The notes under the pieces: generated by a model | What the model saw: the letters and a program-made list of their open reading frames with translations, nothing else | Told to the model about the DNA's origin: nothing | Databases searched by the model: none | Translations under genes and position numbers: made by a program | Assembly (NCBI GenBank): GCA_009779975.1 | Contig: WRAY01000021.1 | Span: 1 to 37,319 of the forward strand | From: Bacillota bacterium | GTDB lineage: Bacteria > Bacillota > Clostridia > Christensenellales > Pumilibacteraceae | Direction of reading: 5' to 3' | Length of the DNA: 37,319 nt | Part shown: positions 15,416-25,441 of the stretch, piece by piece | Layout of the letters: each line of letters begins with the position of its first letter | Position numbering within the stretch: the stretch's first letter is position 1

Positions 15416-15799
15416 ATGTCAAAAAGAACAATAAGTATCAAAGAAGCACCGGCGGCAATCGGTCCTTATTCACAAGGCATCGCACTTGAAAATGTTATTT
15501 ACTTTTCAGGTCAACTTGGACTTGACCCGTCGACTATGAAAATGGTCGATGGCGGAATTGAAAATGAGGCAAAACAAGTTATCAAAAACATTGATGCTCT
15601 ACTTAAAAGCGAAAATTTAACCGCAAAAAATGTCGTCAAAACACTTGTTCTCTTGACTGACATGGCTGATTTTGCGACAGTTAATAAAGTTTATGCCGAA
15701 TATTTTGGCGCAGAACCTCCTGCAAGATCATGCTTTGCAGTCAAGCAATTACCACTTGGCGGCTTGGTCGAAATTGAGTTTATTGCGGTGAGAAACTAA
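15416..15799 (+). CDS. ridA: RidA family enamine/imine deaminase
   Basis: A 127-residue YjgF/YER057c/UK114 protein, the standard length. These trimers hydrolyse reactive 2-aminoacrylate-type enamines released by PLP enzymes, protecting other PLP enzymes. The fold markers are AIGPYSQG near residue 15, YFSGQLGLDP near 30, a VVKTLVLLTDMADFATVN stretch, and ARSCFAVKQLPLGGLVEIEFIAV, where the Arg binds the carboxylate. The SD AAGGAG is 11-12 nt before this ATG. An earlier ATG closer to the SD is out of frame and stops after eight codons, which might reduce initiation. The gene stands alone with a promoter and terminator. Confidence 0.96.
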   Translation: MSKRTISIKEAPAAIGPYSQGIALENVIYFSGQLGLDPSTMKMVDGGIENEAKQVIKNIDALLKSENLTAKNVVKTLVLLTDMADFATVNKVYAEYFGAEPPARSCFAVKQLPLGGLVEIEFIAVRN

Positions 15800-15855
15800 T
15801 TTAAACTCTACGAGCGAACATAGTTCTCCCAAAGGCTTATTTTATATATTCATTC

Positions 15856-15889
15856 GGGCGGTCACTAAGACCGCCCCCCTTTATTGTTT
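15856..15889 (+). terminator. ridA terminator
   Basis: GGGCGGTC (15856-15863), loop ACTAA, GACCGCCC (15869-15876), then CCCTTTATTGTTT, 57 bp after the ridA stop. Confidence 0.75.
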
Positions 15890-16001
15890 CAACAGCACAC
15901 CTATTTTTATTTCTTTCTGCTGACTTCCTTAGGTGTAATGTTATTCGTTTACCACACTCAACTCATTAAAAGAAAATGCTGTGTTGTTTGAGTATTTTAA
16001 A

Positions 16002-16036
16002 GGGGCATGGCAAAAGTATCATGCTCCTCTTTTTTA
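16002..16036. terminator. Hairpin terminator between ridA and the gene at 16042
   Basis: GGGGCATG (16002-16009) pairs with CATGCTCC (16020-16027, one G-U), followed by TCTTTTTT on the plus strand. On the minus strand it lies directly after the stop of the gene at 16042 and can serve that transcript, with a weaker T-tract. Confidence 0.65.
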
Positions 16037-16041
16037 AAACT

Positions 16042-16698
16042 TTAAAACTCCGGAAACAACGGTAAATTAAGTAAATCCTCGCAAGCACCCTCATGGCAAT
16101 TTCGGCATGACGGAAACACAGCATGACCATATGACGGCACGACTATATCTGTTGTGGTGATTATTTTACTGATGACAACACTGCAAGTTGAAACTGAAAT
16201 GATTGTCGGATTGATAAAAACTCCGCTTGAACAAACCACGCTGACCGGCGAAGTGAGACGATATGGTGTTATAGTTTGCCTTGGAACTCTTAGTTCAACA
16301 TCTTTGTGCAAAACTAATTCCGATTTTGCGGTTGCATGAACACCCCTTGCATCAGTGAATTCGACAACCATCGGGACTATTAAATCATAGGCAAAACACA
16401 ACCTTTGTCCATCTCTGCCGCCTCTTCCATCTCTTTGTGTCACTACTTGATTTGTAATTAGTGCTTCGCCAAAATTTCTTGCTCCAATAAAAGCATAAGG
16501 AAAAACAAGGTCTTCTCGTGAAAAATCATTTAGCAATAACTGAAAATTCTGCCCTGCAATTTTAGTAACGCACGCATCAAACACCTGATTAACCTCAATA
16601 CACGCCCTGTAACAAAGCCCGCAAGTAGGGTCTCCCTCAATCCGCCCTGCACGAATATGATTTTGTTCTTGATTATGATGACGATTATTTCTTGACAA
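16042..16698 (-). CDS. Cysteine-containing hypothetical protein, possibly spore-surface type
   Basis: A 218-residue protein starting at TTG (16696-16698), justified by a strong AGGAGG SD 10 nt upstream. The N-terminus is hydrophilic and His/Asn/Arg-rich. It is followed by a Cys cluster, CGLCYRACIEVNQVFDACV (residues ~26-44), then a long beta-rich, Val/Ile/Thr-rich region and a second Cys cluster near the end (PSCRNCHEGACED). The C-x-x-V-x-x-V-F-D-x-C arrangement recalls uncharacterised clostridial proteins with a CxxVDKVYDSC-like motif that I associate with sporulating Firmicutes. That link is from memory and untested. No signal peptide or membrane helix is seen. Confidence 0.65.
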   Translation of the reverse strand: MSRNNRHHNQEQNHIRAGRIEGDPTCGLCYRACIEVNQVFDACVTKIAGQNFQLLLNDFSREDLVFPYAFIGARNFGEALITNQVVTQRDGRGGRDGQRLCFAYDLIVPMVVEFTDARGVHATAKSELVLHKDVELRVPRQTITPYRLTSPVSVVCSSGVFINPTIISVSTCSVVISKIITTTDIVVPSYGHAVFPSCRNCHEGACEDLLNLPLFPEF

Positions 16699-16810
16699 TT
16701 AAAAAATACCTCCTAACTGTAATCTATATTCAGTAAGAAGGTAAATGTTGCGTGTAATTTTTATTAAACTAAGTTATGCTGCGCTGGATTCAATAAGATA
16801 CTCATTTATA

Positions 16811-17337
16811 TTAATTCAACTTCTTTTCAAACGCTTCTCGCTCTGTTCCGTCTGCAACGAAGATTATTCCTGATTTTTTATAGTTTAGTTTTTTGACACG
16901 AGATTCAACATCGGAGTGTTGTCTTTGTGGGTGTCAATGCGTAGATAGTTGACTTTTTTTAAAACGGCTATTTCTTCAAAAACTGACAATAGATGTGAGG
17001 CTATGCCCTTTTGTTTTGTGTTTTTCTCGGTTGCTACTCTGTGGATTGTTCCATACGGCTCATTGCTTTGCCAAGAACCGTTTGTGATTATTTCATAGGT
17101 TGAATCATCTCCAAAAACCAAAGTGCCGTGTCCTAAAATTTTGTCACCATCAACAACTAAATAAGAGTTGCCGTTCTTAATGTCATCTAAAATAATACTC
17201 TCATTCAAAACAGCATTTGAGCCGTCGGGAGCATTTTGCCACTGGTCAATTCCCATCTCTTTCATCACAACTCTCGCATTATCAATTAGTTTCATGATGA
17301 GAGGAACATGTTCTTTTGTTGATATGATTATTTTCAT
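16811..17337 (-). pseudogene. GNAT family N-acetyltransferase, frameshifted near its C-terminus
   Basis: The intact part (ATG 17337 to TAA 16885) gives 150 residues with the GNAT fold: an N-terminal MKIIISTKEHVPLIMKLIDNA helix, the acetyl-CoA loop pattern TEKNTKQKGIASHLL (R/Q-x-x-G-x-A variant), and LRIDTHKDNTPMLNLV, typical of beta5 and helix 4. The frame stops in the middle of the usual last strand. In the next frame the family-like ending continues (KKLNYKKSGIIF...) to TAA at 16811. The switch lies at a run of six A (T in this orientation, 16889-16894); one more A would restore a ~175-residue protein. It could be a real mutation, slippage-regulated, or an assembly error. No SD is evident upstream. 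Confidence 0.75.
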
Positions 17338-17421
17338 AGATTAACGGATTATTTTGAAACTAATATGAGTAGATAATTTTTTAAATTTTATATGTGTCAA
17401 TAATAAGGCTTCAAAGTAAGA

Positions 17422-18702
<1,281 letters not shown>

Positions 18703-18703
18703 T

Positions 18704-18731
18704 TATATACTATGCGTGGCATAGTTTGTTA
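18704..18731 (-). promoter_or_regulatory. Candidate obg promoter with operator-like inverted repeat
   Basis: Minus strand TTAACA, 17-bp spacer, TATATA, leading into the obg start with a short SD-less leader. The spacer contains ACTATGC-3 nt-GCATAGT (18709-18725), a perfect 7-bp inverted repeat that could bind a regulator. Confidence 0.4.
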
Positions 18732-18733
18732 AA

Positions 18734-19162
18734 TTATATGCTTTTAATAAATTTTTCAATAAGTTTTGGGTGAATGTTTGGATATGTTTGTTCATCCGGA
18801 ATTTCGTCAAATAAACCTATTTTTTCAATTTCACTTATTGGCAATTCTCCCATTTTTTTAATTTCTGCAAATGCAAGTAGTCCATAACTAGGTTTTTCTC
18901 TCATAACAATATAAACACAAACGGTTCTTATTTCAAAGTCAGTTGCTCCTGTTTCTTCGAATAGTTCTCTTTTTGCTGTGTCAATAATGTTTTCGCCTTC
19001 GTTTCGTCTTCCGCCTGGAATTTCCCATGTGCTTCGTTCTTTATGTCTGACAAAAATCCATTTGCCTTTGAAGCGAGAAACGACAGCGGCATGAGTTAGT
19101 TTTTCGTCAGGAATTTCACTGATTTCAGCAAAGGCATGAAATTTTAGTTGTGCTTGGTTCAT
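18734..19162 (-). CDS. Nudix hydrolase
   Basis: A 142-residue Nudix protein. The Nudix box is complete: G51-x5-E57-x7-R65-E66-L-x-E69-E70-x-G72 (GGRRNEGENI...RELFEETGA). The glutamates bind the divalent metal for hydrolysis of nucleoside-diphosphate-linked substrates. The flanking HAAVVSRFKGKWIFVRHKERSTWEIP strand layout is typical of MutT/8-oxo-dGTPase or NTP pyrophosphohydrolase clades, but the substrate cannot be read. It lies between smc and obg on the same strand. No SD is visible before the ATG. A dispersed repeat occupies the gap to smc. Confidence 0.9.
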   Translation of the reverse strand: MNQAQLKFHAFAEISEIPDEKLTHAAVVSRFKGKWIFVRHKERSTWEIPGGRRNEGENIIDTAKRELFEETGATDFEIRTVCVYIVMREKPSYGLLAFAEIKKMGELPISEIEKIGLFDEIPDEQTYPNIHPKLIEKFIKSI

Positions 19163-19179
19163 TGTTTTTTTATTGTTAA

Positions 19180-19312
19180 ATTATTCGGGTTCGCGTTGCT
19201 CACCCCTACATTTTGTCGTTATAGAGGCGACAACCTATCGCCCGTTGATTGGTTTGTGACTAGTATGGGCGGTCAATGTTCATCCCTAGCGAGTCCAACA
19301 TACTTTTTTTTA
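19180..19312. repeat. Dispersed hairpin repeat (TAGGGG...CCCG type)
   Basis: On the minus strand TGTAGGGGTGAGC opens a segment at 19184-19208 that ends in CGAACCCG, and a second, diverged version (TAGGGATGAAC...CGCCCA) lies at 19264-19295. CGCCCG (19239) and GGGCG (19266) can pair. A similar sequence occurs at 32822-32890 in this window. It is an extragenic palindromic repeat with no ORF. Confidence 0.6.
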
Positions 19313-19323
19313 TATGAGCGTTA

Positions 19324-22300
19324 TTAAGCACTTTCGCTCATTTTGCTGGCGTCTTCTAGTTTTACTGAGACGATTTTGCTAACGCCCTTTTCTTCCATTG
19401 TTACGCCGTAGAGGGTGTCGGCCAGTTCCATTGTCGGCTTTCTGTGGGTGATGACTATAAATTGAGTGTTTTTTGCAAAGTTGTGGAGATATTTTGCAAA
19501 CCTTGCTGCGTTAGTTTCATCAAGCGCTGCTTCAATCTCATCAAGGACTACAAACGGCATTGGACGAAGTTTCAAAATTGCAAAGAGGATTGCAATAGCA
19601 GTTAATGCCCTTTCTCCGCCTGAGAGTAGTGAAATTGTTTGAAGTTTCTTTTGAGGAGGTTGGGCGACTATTTCAACGCCTGCTTCTAACGGATTTTCGG
19701 CATCTTGCAAAACTAAATCCGCAGTTCCGCCCTCGAATAATTCGTGGAATGTTTTTCTAAAGTTTACCCGAATTTGTTCAAATTTATCATTAAATCTTGT
19801 TAGCATTTCGTTGGATAACTCTTTAATGATTTTGTTTAAATCCAGTTTTGCTTTTTCGAGGTCTTCTCGCTGAGTGTTTAATTCATTGTAGGACTCAAAT
19901 AAAACTTTGCTGTCTTCAATAGCGTTTAGGTTAACATTTCCTAGGTTTTGCATTTGCCGCTTAAGTTTTGCAGCGGCGGCTAAGCCTTCATTTAGATTAT
20001 AGTCTTCTTCTTTGAAAGGAATACATTCTTCATAGGTCAAATTATACTCTTCAGCAACCCTTTCTTTCATCATTTCAATGTCGGTGTCAACTTTGACAAG
20101 AAGAATTTCTTCATGGGATTTTGCTTCATGCAGTCTTTGAATTTCTTGCATTAACTGCACTCTTCCTGCCTCAAGGCTTTGCAGCGCTTCTTGATTTTTT
20201 GTTTTGAACTCGTCAAGGTTGGCAAGTTTTCCTCTTATTGCATTTGCTTTTTGACTGTCTTCCGGGTTGGATAGGTTTGTCAAACTGTTGAGTTGGATAT
20301 TTATTTTGTCAATTGCTTTGTAACTCTCTTCTTTTTGAACCAAATTCTCTTCGATTTTTTCACTTCCTCTCAAAATTTCTTCTTGCAAATGGGCAATGTT
20401 TTGTTCATAAGTTTGTTGTTCATGCTGAACGCTTGAGAAAGATAGTTTTGCATTAGTCATTGCCTCACTTAATTCGTCTCGTTTCTTTCTCAATGCATCA
20501 AATTCAGATTTCTTTCTCTCACTGTCTTCAAGTGCTTCTTGTTGAGATTCTTTCGACATTTTTTCTAACTCTGTTACTGTTTCGATGTCTTTTTTGATGA
20601 CAGCAAACCTTTCTTTTTGTTCGTTTAGGTCAAACTCAAGGTTTCCGCTAAGCACTGTTTCATCATCCAGTGATGAGTGAAGTTTTGAAAAAGCCTCTGT
20701 TTTTGTTGCTAGTTGTATTTCTTTTTCATGAAGTATGTCACGCATACTGCGTAAATCTTGTGTTAGTTGTGTTGATTTGTCGATTTTTTCTTGTTTTTGT
20801 TTGTTTAATTTTTCGACTTCGCTATAGATTTCTTTAAGATTAAATTCCAACTCCGCAATCTCTCTTTCATAGCCAAAGATATTTGTGACTTCTGATTTTT
20901 TTGAGCCGCCGGTGATTGCACCGGACGGCTGAATAATGTCGCCTTCTAGTGTTACAATTCGATGAGCATAGCCCGATTGTTTTGAAATGGCAATTGCTGT
21001 GTCGATGTTATCAACCAACAAAGTTGAACCCAAAAGTGCTTTAAATATCGGACTAAATTTTTCTTCGCACTTTATAACATCATAAGCAGTTCCGATAACT
21101 CCGGAGAGTTTCAAAATACTTCTATCATCAAGCGAACGAGGTTTTGCTGAAGACAGTGGCAAAAATGTCACTCTGCCATATTTTTGTCTTTTTAGATACT
21201 CAATTAAAAACTTCGCATCTTCTTCGTCTGTCGTCACAATATTTTGAACTGCCCCGCCGAGCGCAACCTCAATTGCAACCTCGTGTTCTTTGTTGACTTT
21301 CACCAAGTGAGCAACAACACCATGCAATCTTTTAGACAATTCTTTTTTCTCAGATGCATCTTTTAACAACTTTTTGACAGATTGAGTAAAACCCTCTAAA
21401 TCATCTTGCATTTGTTTTAGGATGCCTAGTCTTGTTGTGTTAGTGTAGTATTGTTCATTCAAGACATTTAGTCTTTTCTCTGTTTCTTCCGTTTCGTCAT
21501 ATAACTTCTGCCTAATTTCAGCCTTAGCATCCATTTCATGCGTTATCTTCTCAATATCATCTTTGAATGAATTGCATTCTTTTTCTAAAGATAGCAACTC
21601 TTTTTTCTCAACAGACATTTTATCAGTCAAAAATTTTAGCCTTGATGACAACTCTTCTATGGACTTGTCCAAATTTTCAGACTCGGCAAGAAGTCTTGAC
21701 ATGTTGCTTTTAATGTCGCCTGCTCTCTCTAACGCACTAATCAGTGCCGAATGTCTTAGATTTTCATCAAGTTCTTTTGCTGTTATTTCTCTTGCAATCG
21801 TCACATAATCAGTTGTTTTTTCCTCAACTTCAATTTTTAATTTTTCAAGTTCTGCGGTGCATTTTGTTTTTTCAACGCTGTGATGAGACACTTTTTCAAT
21901 AGCATTTTTGTTGGTATATTCAAGCGCATTATTTTCAGCATCAATTTTTTCAATGCCGATCTTTAAGTTTTGCAGCCTTTCATTTAAAAGCCTTGCTTCC
22001 CCCGCTTGCTTTTCAAGACCGACAGTCAGCGACATTAATTCCTCCCTTAATGTCTCAATTTGCTTGTCTGAATTTGCAATTTTGGCGAACGATTCGTTAT
22101 ATTTTTCGCTCGTCTCTTCGCTTTCTTTTATTCTTAATTCAAGACTTTCTTTGACTCCGTCAAGTCTCTCACTGATTATTTGTTTTGCTTCGCTTGCCGT
22201 GTCGTATTGATAGATATATGTATTAATCTCAACATGTTTTAGTCTGTCACGAAACTCTAACCACTTTCTTGCGTTTTCAGATTGTTTTGTCAATGGGTCA

Positions 22301-22908
22301 AGTTGTTTTCTTTTTTCTTCTAAAATATCAGACAATCTCAAAAGGTTGTCCTCAGTTCTGATTAGTTTTCTTTCCGCCTCTTTTTTGCGTGCCTTAAATT
22401 TTAAAATTCCTGCTGCTTCTTCAAAAATTTCTCTTCTCTCCTCCGGTTTTGACGAGAGAATTTCGTCAATTCTTCCTTGTCCGATTATTGAATAACCTTC
22501 CCTTGACATTCCGGCATCACGAAGCAGATCAACGAGGTCTTTTAGTCTGCAATTTACTTTGTTCAAAAGGTATTCACTCTCGCCCGAACGATACAGCCTT
22601 CTTGTCAGGACTACTTCTTTGTAGTCAAGAGACGGAAAAATCTTCTCAGTATTGTCAAAAAACAAGTTTACTTCACAAAATGAAAGCGATTTTCTGTTTT
22701 GAGTGCCGTTAAAAATGAGGTCTTGCATGGAAGAACCTCTCAATGATTTTGCACTTTGCTCACCCAAAACCCAACGAATACTATCAGCGACATTACTTTT
22801 TCCGCACCCATTAGGCCCGACAATTGCTGTCACGCCTTTTTCAAATTTTATTTGCAATTTATCCGCAAAGGACTTAAACCCTGCAACTTCCAATTTTTTA
22901 AATTTCAT
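19324..22908 (-). CDS. smc: Chromosome segregation protein SMC
   Basis: A condensin ATPase of 1194 residues, full family length. The N-terminal head has Walker A GPNGCGKSN (31-39). Long coiled coils (~170-490 and ~660-1010) flank the hinge (~515-650, with GG in GGAVQNIVTTDEEDAKF and GAITGGSKKSE). The C-terminal head has the signature LSGGERAL (~1093) and Walker B FVVLDEIEAALDE (~1117). It works with ScpA/ScpB to organise the chromosome. I chose ATG 22908 (MKFKKLEVAGFKSF), the canonical start; an ATG ten codons upstream is open but not family-like. It follows rnc in the usual plsX-rnc-smc order; ftsY, often next, is absent here. The upstream gap holds a partial repeat of CATTATG. Confidence 0.98.
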   Translation of the reverse strand: MKFKKLEVAGFKSFADKLQIKFEKGVTAIVGPNGCGKSNVADSIRWVLGEQSAKSLRGSSMQDLIFNGTQNRKSLSFCEVNLFFDNTEKIFPSLDYKEVVLTRRLYRSGESEYLLNKVNCRLKDLVDLLRDAGMSREGYSIIGQGRIDEILSSKPEERREIFEEAAGILKFKARKKEAERKLIRTEDNLLRLSDILEEKRKQLDPLTKQSENARKWLEFRDRLKHVEINTYIYQYDTASEAKQIISERLDGVKESLELRIKESEETSEKYNESFAKIANSDKQIETLREELMSLTVGLEKQAGEARLLNERLQNLKIGIEKIDAENNALEYTNKNAIEKVSHHSVEKTKCTAELEKLKIEVEEKTTDYVTIAREITAKELDENLRHSALISALERAGDIKSNMSRLLAESENLDKSIEELSSRLKFLTDKMSVEKKELLSLEKECNSFKDDIEKITHEMDAKAEIRQKLYDETEETEKRLNVLNEQYYTNTTRLGILKQMQDDLEGFTQSVKKLLKDASEKKELSKRLHGVVAHLVKVNKEHEVAIEVALGGAVQNIVTTDEEDAKFLIEYLKRQKYGRVTFLPLSSAKPRSLDDRSILKLSGVIGTAYDVIKCEEKFSPIFKALLGSTLLVDNIDTAIAISKQSGYAHRIVTLEGDIIQPSGAITGGSKKSEVTNIFGYEREIAELEFNLKEIYSEVEKLNKQKQEKIDKSTQLTQDLRSMRDILHEKEIQLATKTEAFSKLHSSLDDETVLSGNLEFDLNEQKERFAVIKKDIETVTELEKMSKESQQEALEDSERKKSEFDALRKKRDELSEAMTNAKLSFSSVQHEQQTYEQNIAHLQEEILRGSEKIEENLVQKEESYKAIDKINIQLNSLTNLSNPEDSQKANAIRGKLANLDEFKTKNQEALQSLEAGRVQLMQEIQRLHEAKSHEEILLVKVDTDIEMMKERVAEEYNLTYEECIPFKEEDYNLNEGLAAAAKLKRQMQNLGNVNLNAIEDSKVLFESYNELNTQREDLEKAKLDLNKIIKELSNEMLTRFNDKFEQIRVNFRKTFHELFEGGTADLVLQDAENPLEAGVEIVAQPPQKKLQTISLLSGGERALTAIAILFAILKLRPMPFVVLDEIEAALDETNAARFAKYLHNFAKNTQFIVITHRKPTMELADTLYGVTMEEKGVSKIVSVKLEDASKMSESA

Positions 22909-23020
22909 TTCTCTCTCTTCTACTAACTCATAATGCATAATTCATAATGCAGAATAATTGTTAATTTAAATTCATTAATTTTAGTGAAGTATGTTCTTGC
23001 ATGATATTATGTGTTTTCAG

Positions 23021-23707
23021 TTATCCTATGTTGTAGGCTTTGACAACTTTTTCTGATGCCTTCCTTTCGGCATCTTTTTTCTTTTTTGCCAACCCCCTGA
23101 ATTTGTCGTCTCCGATAATGATAAGACAACTAAACAGTCCTCTTTTGTCTCGTTTTTGGGAAACCACTTTTTCAAATTTCTTTCCGTTTTCACTCTCTGA
23201 CCATTCTTTTAGCATAGAGATGGCATTGCGCGTAATAAGCGGCTCAATTGATTTTAAGAGCGGACGACATTTGTCAAGGTCTCTTGAGTCATGATAAATT
23301 GCCCCAAGAACCGCTTCAAATATATCCGACTTCTTTTTCTCTTCCAAAACCGTGCCTTTTGCACAAAGGTAATATTTTTCAAGTTTCAATTTTTCAACCG
23401 CTCTTGCAAGCGGCTGAGATGATGCCATTCCTTCAACAAACTCTTTCAACTCTCCGACATCACATTTTTTTGTCCGAACAATACCGACAATGTCATCTTT
23501 TTCAAGCCCTAGTGAATATGCTTCTTCGGATGCCAACAAATTCAAGACCCTGTCCCCCAAAAACTCTAATCTTTCATTACATTCCAAATGCGGATTTTCG
23601 TGTGTATATGAGGTGTGGGTTAGTGCCTCCACTAAAGTGTTCTTATTAGTGAATTGATATCCTATCCTCATCTCGATTTGTTGTATTTGTTTTTCGCTTA
23701 GTGTCAT
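23021..23707 (-). CDS. rnc: Ribonuclease III
   Basis: A 228-residue dsRNA endonuclease for rRNA and mRNA processing. The signature NERLEFLGDRVL (44-55) supplies E48 and D52, and the second catalytic pair is D128 and E131 (SDIFEAVLGAIYHD). The dsRNA-binding domain occupies ~160-228, with the conserved KKKKDAERKASEKVV final helix. Its first helix is divergent, lacking the usual PKTxLQE pattern. The gene starts 3 nt after the plsX stop and is surely cotranscribed and coupled; smc follows. Confidence 0.95.
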   Translation of the reverse strand: MTLSEKQIQQIEMRIGYQFTNKNTLVEALTHTSYTHENPHLECNERLEFLGDRVLNLLASEEAYSLGLEKDDIVGIVRTKKCDVGELKEFVEGMASSQPLARAVEKLKLEKYYLCAKGTVLEEKKKSDIFEAVLGAIYHDSRDLDKCRPLLKSIEPLITRNAISMLKEWSESENGKKFEKVVSQKRDKRGLFSCLIIIGDDKFRGLAKKKKDAERKASEKVVKAYNIG

Positions 23708-23710
23708 TTT

Positions 23711-24742
23711 TTAGTCTTGTGGTGCAGCCTCTATTTTATTTTCGCCTTGAACGCCTTCTCTTATTTTCTCAATTATGTTTGCTTTGTCCATATCAACAAC
23801 TTGTTGTATTGAAACAGCAATACTTGCCGCTTTTGATGAGCCATGTGATTTGATGAGTATTTTTTCAATTCCCAAAAACGGCGCTCCGCCAAGTTGTGAA
23901 TAGTCCATAGATTTTTTCAATTTTTTAAATGCACCTTTCATAAATAATGCGCCGATTTTTGCGCTTGTTGATTCCATGATAGCGTCTTTTAGTCTTTTCA
24001 TTATCATAAGAGCCGTCCCTTCAACACTTTTCAAAAGAACATTTCCAACAAAACCGTCTGCAACCAAAACATCATAGTTTCCGCTGACCGCATCTCTTGC
24101 CTCCATGTTTCCGACAAAATTAATGTCCATTTCTTTCAAAAGGTCAAAAGTTGCATGAGTTAAGTCATTTCCTTTTTTGTCTTCAACTCCGATATTGACA
24201 AGAGCAACTCTTGGATTTTCAATTCCTCTGACGCTTTGCATAAAAATTGAACCCATAAGAGCAAATTGAGCCAAAAACTCAGGTTTTGAATCAACATTTG
24301 CCCCACAATCAATTAAGCAAACATAATCTCCTGTTGAAGTTGGCAAGAGAGGACAAAGTGCAGGACGAGAAACACCTCGTATTCTCCCCACCTTAAAAAT
24401 ACCGCCAACCAAAACCGCTCCGGTGCTTCCTGCTGAAACCATTCCAACAACCTCATCATCTTCTTTTGTTCTCTCAAGAGCCTTAACGAGCGATGAATCA
24501 AGTTTTTGTTTGATTGCATTTGTTGGTGCATCGTGATTAGTGATGATTTCACTTGCATGAACTATTTCAATGCGGGACAAATCTGCTCCGCTGTGTTTAT
24601 TTAGTTCTGCTTCAATAATAGGCTTTGAACCGGTGAGTATTAATTTAACTTCTTTATTCTTTTCCAACGCCAAAACCGCTCCCGCAACTATCTCATGCGG
24701 TGAGTTGTCAGCGCCAAAAATATCAACTACGACTTTAGGCAT
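23711..24742 (-). CDS. plsX: Phosphate acyltransferase PlsX
   Basis: A 343-residue enzyme converting acyl-ACP to acyl-phosphate for phospholipid synthesis, which PlsY then uses. The family start VVVDIFGADNSPHEIVAGA is clear (usual DAMGGD replaced by DIFGAD). Further markers are ASEIITNHDAPTNAIKQK, SAGSTGAVLVGG, LIDCGANVDSKPE and the C-terminal PFLGIEKILIKSHGSSKA. The SD GGAGG is 5 nt before the ATG. It lies between rpmF and rnc, as in many Firmicutes. The replaced MGGD motif is unusual but the rest is conserved. Confidence 0.96.
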   Translation of the reverse strand: MPKVVVDIFGADNSPHEIVAGAVLALEKNKEVKLILTGSKPIIEAELNKHSGADLSRIEIVHASEIITNHDAPTNAIKQKLDSSLVKALERTKEDDEVVGMVSAGSTGAVLVGGIFKVGRIRGVSRPALCPLLPTSTGDYVCLIDCGANVDSKPEFLAQFALMGSIFMQSVRGIENPRVALVNIGVEDKKGNDLTHATFDLLKEMDINFVGNMEARDAVSGNYDVLVADGFVGNVLLKSVEGTALMIMKRLKDAIMESTSAKIGALFMKGAFKKLKKSMDYSQLGGAPFLGIEKILIKSHGSSKAASIAVSIQQVVDMDKANIIEKIREGVQGENKIEAAPQD

Positions 24743-25002
24743 ATGTCCTCCGTAACACTCAATAACGAGTATCTAAGATTACTTTTCAGATTAAATATGA
24801 AAATTTGTGTCTGCATCTTTAAATTTATCAAAACCACCAAAAAACATTTTTCTTTGAAATACGAAAAAAACCTTTTGTCAATTTTGTCTTAAAAATCTGC
24901 TCGTCAAAATTACCATATGCATACGAAAAAGTAATATCTAAAATTTTTGAAACGACAAATGTCGTCCCTCAACAGCATTTGTTATTTTTGTTTTCTTAAC
25001 TG

Positions 25003-25194
25003 TTATTCAACTTTTTCTTTTTCTACAGAGATTTTTTGAACACCGTCATAATATCCGCAATGTTTGCAAATGCGGTGACTTTGAACGAACTCATGACATT
25101 GAGAACATTCGTTGATTGTTGGCTTTTTTACTTTAAAGTTTGCAAATCTTGAATTAGTCTGCATTTTTGAAGCCTTATGCTTAGGTACTGCCAT
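25003..25194 (-). CDS. rpmF: 50S ribosomal protein L32
   Basis: A 63-residue protein starting MAVPKHKASK, the invariant L32 start, with a GGAGG SD 7 nt before this ATG; an open frame further upstream is not used. A zinc-ribbon of C30-x2-C33 and C43-x2-C46 identifies the zinc-binding form. The C-terminal tail (EKEKVE) is slightly extended. It heads the rpmF-plsX-rnc-smc cluster and has a consensus promoter. The DUF177 gene often found before rpmF is missing. The 260-bp gap to plsX holds only a short GACGACATTTGTCG-type palindrome near 24956. Confidence 0.97.
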   Translation of the reverse strand: MAVPKHKASKMQTNSRFANFKVKKPTINECSQCHEFVQSHRICKHCGYYDGVQKISVEKEKVE

Positions 25195-25271
25195 TTTTAA
25201 TTCCTCCATTTTGTCCAAAGTGTGATGACACAAACCGCAAAAATCTATATCTTTTGGACATAACTCTTCTA

Positions 25272-25300
25272 ATTATATATAATATAAAAAGACTTGTCAA
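25272..25300 (-). promoter_or_regulatory. rpmF promoter
   Basis: Minus strand TTGACA (25295-25300), 17-bp spacer, TATAAT (25272-25277). This is a full consensus match, fitting a highly expressed ribosomal gene, with a ~70-nt leader carrying the GGAGG SD. Confidence 0.88.
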
Positions 25301-25441
25301 CAATTTTTGTTGCCATATAGAAATAATTACCACAAATTAAGAATATTAAACTTAAAATTATGCCAATGACATTTTGTGTTTTTTAATTCATTTCGAAGTT
25401 TTTTCATTGAACACTTTCCCACGATATTCCAGTTCACTAAA

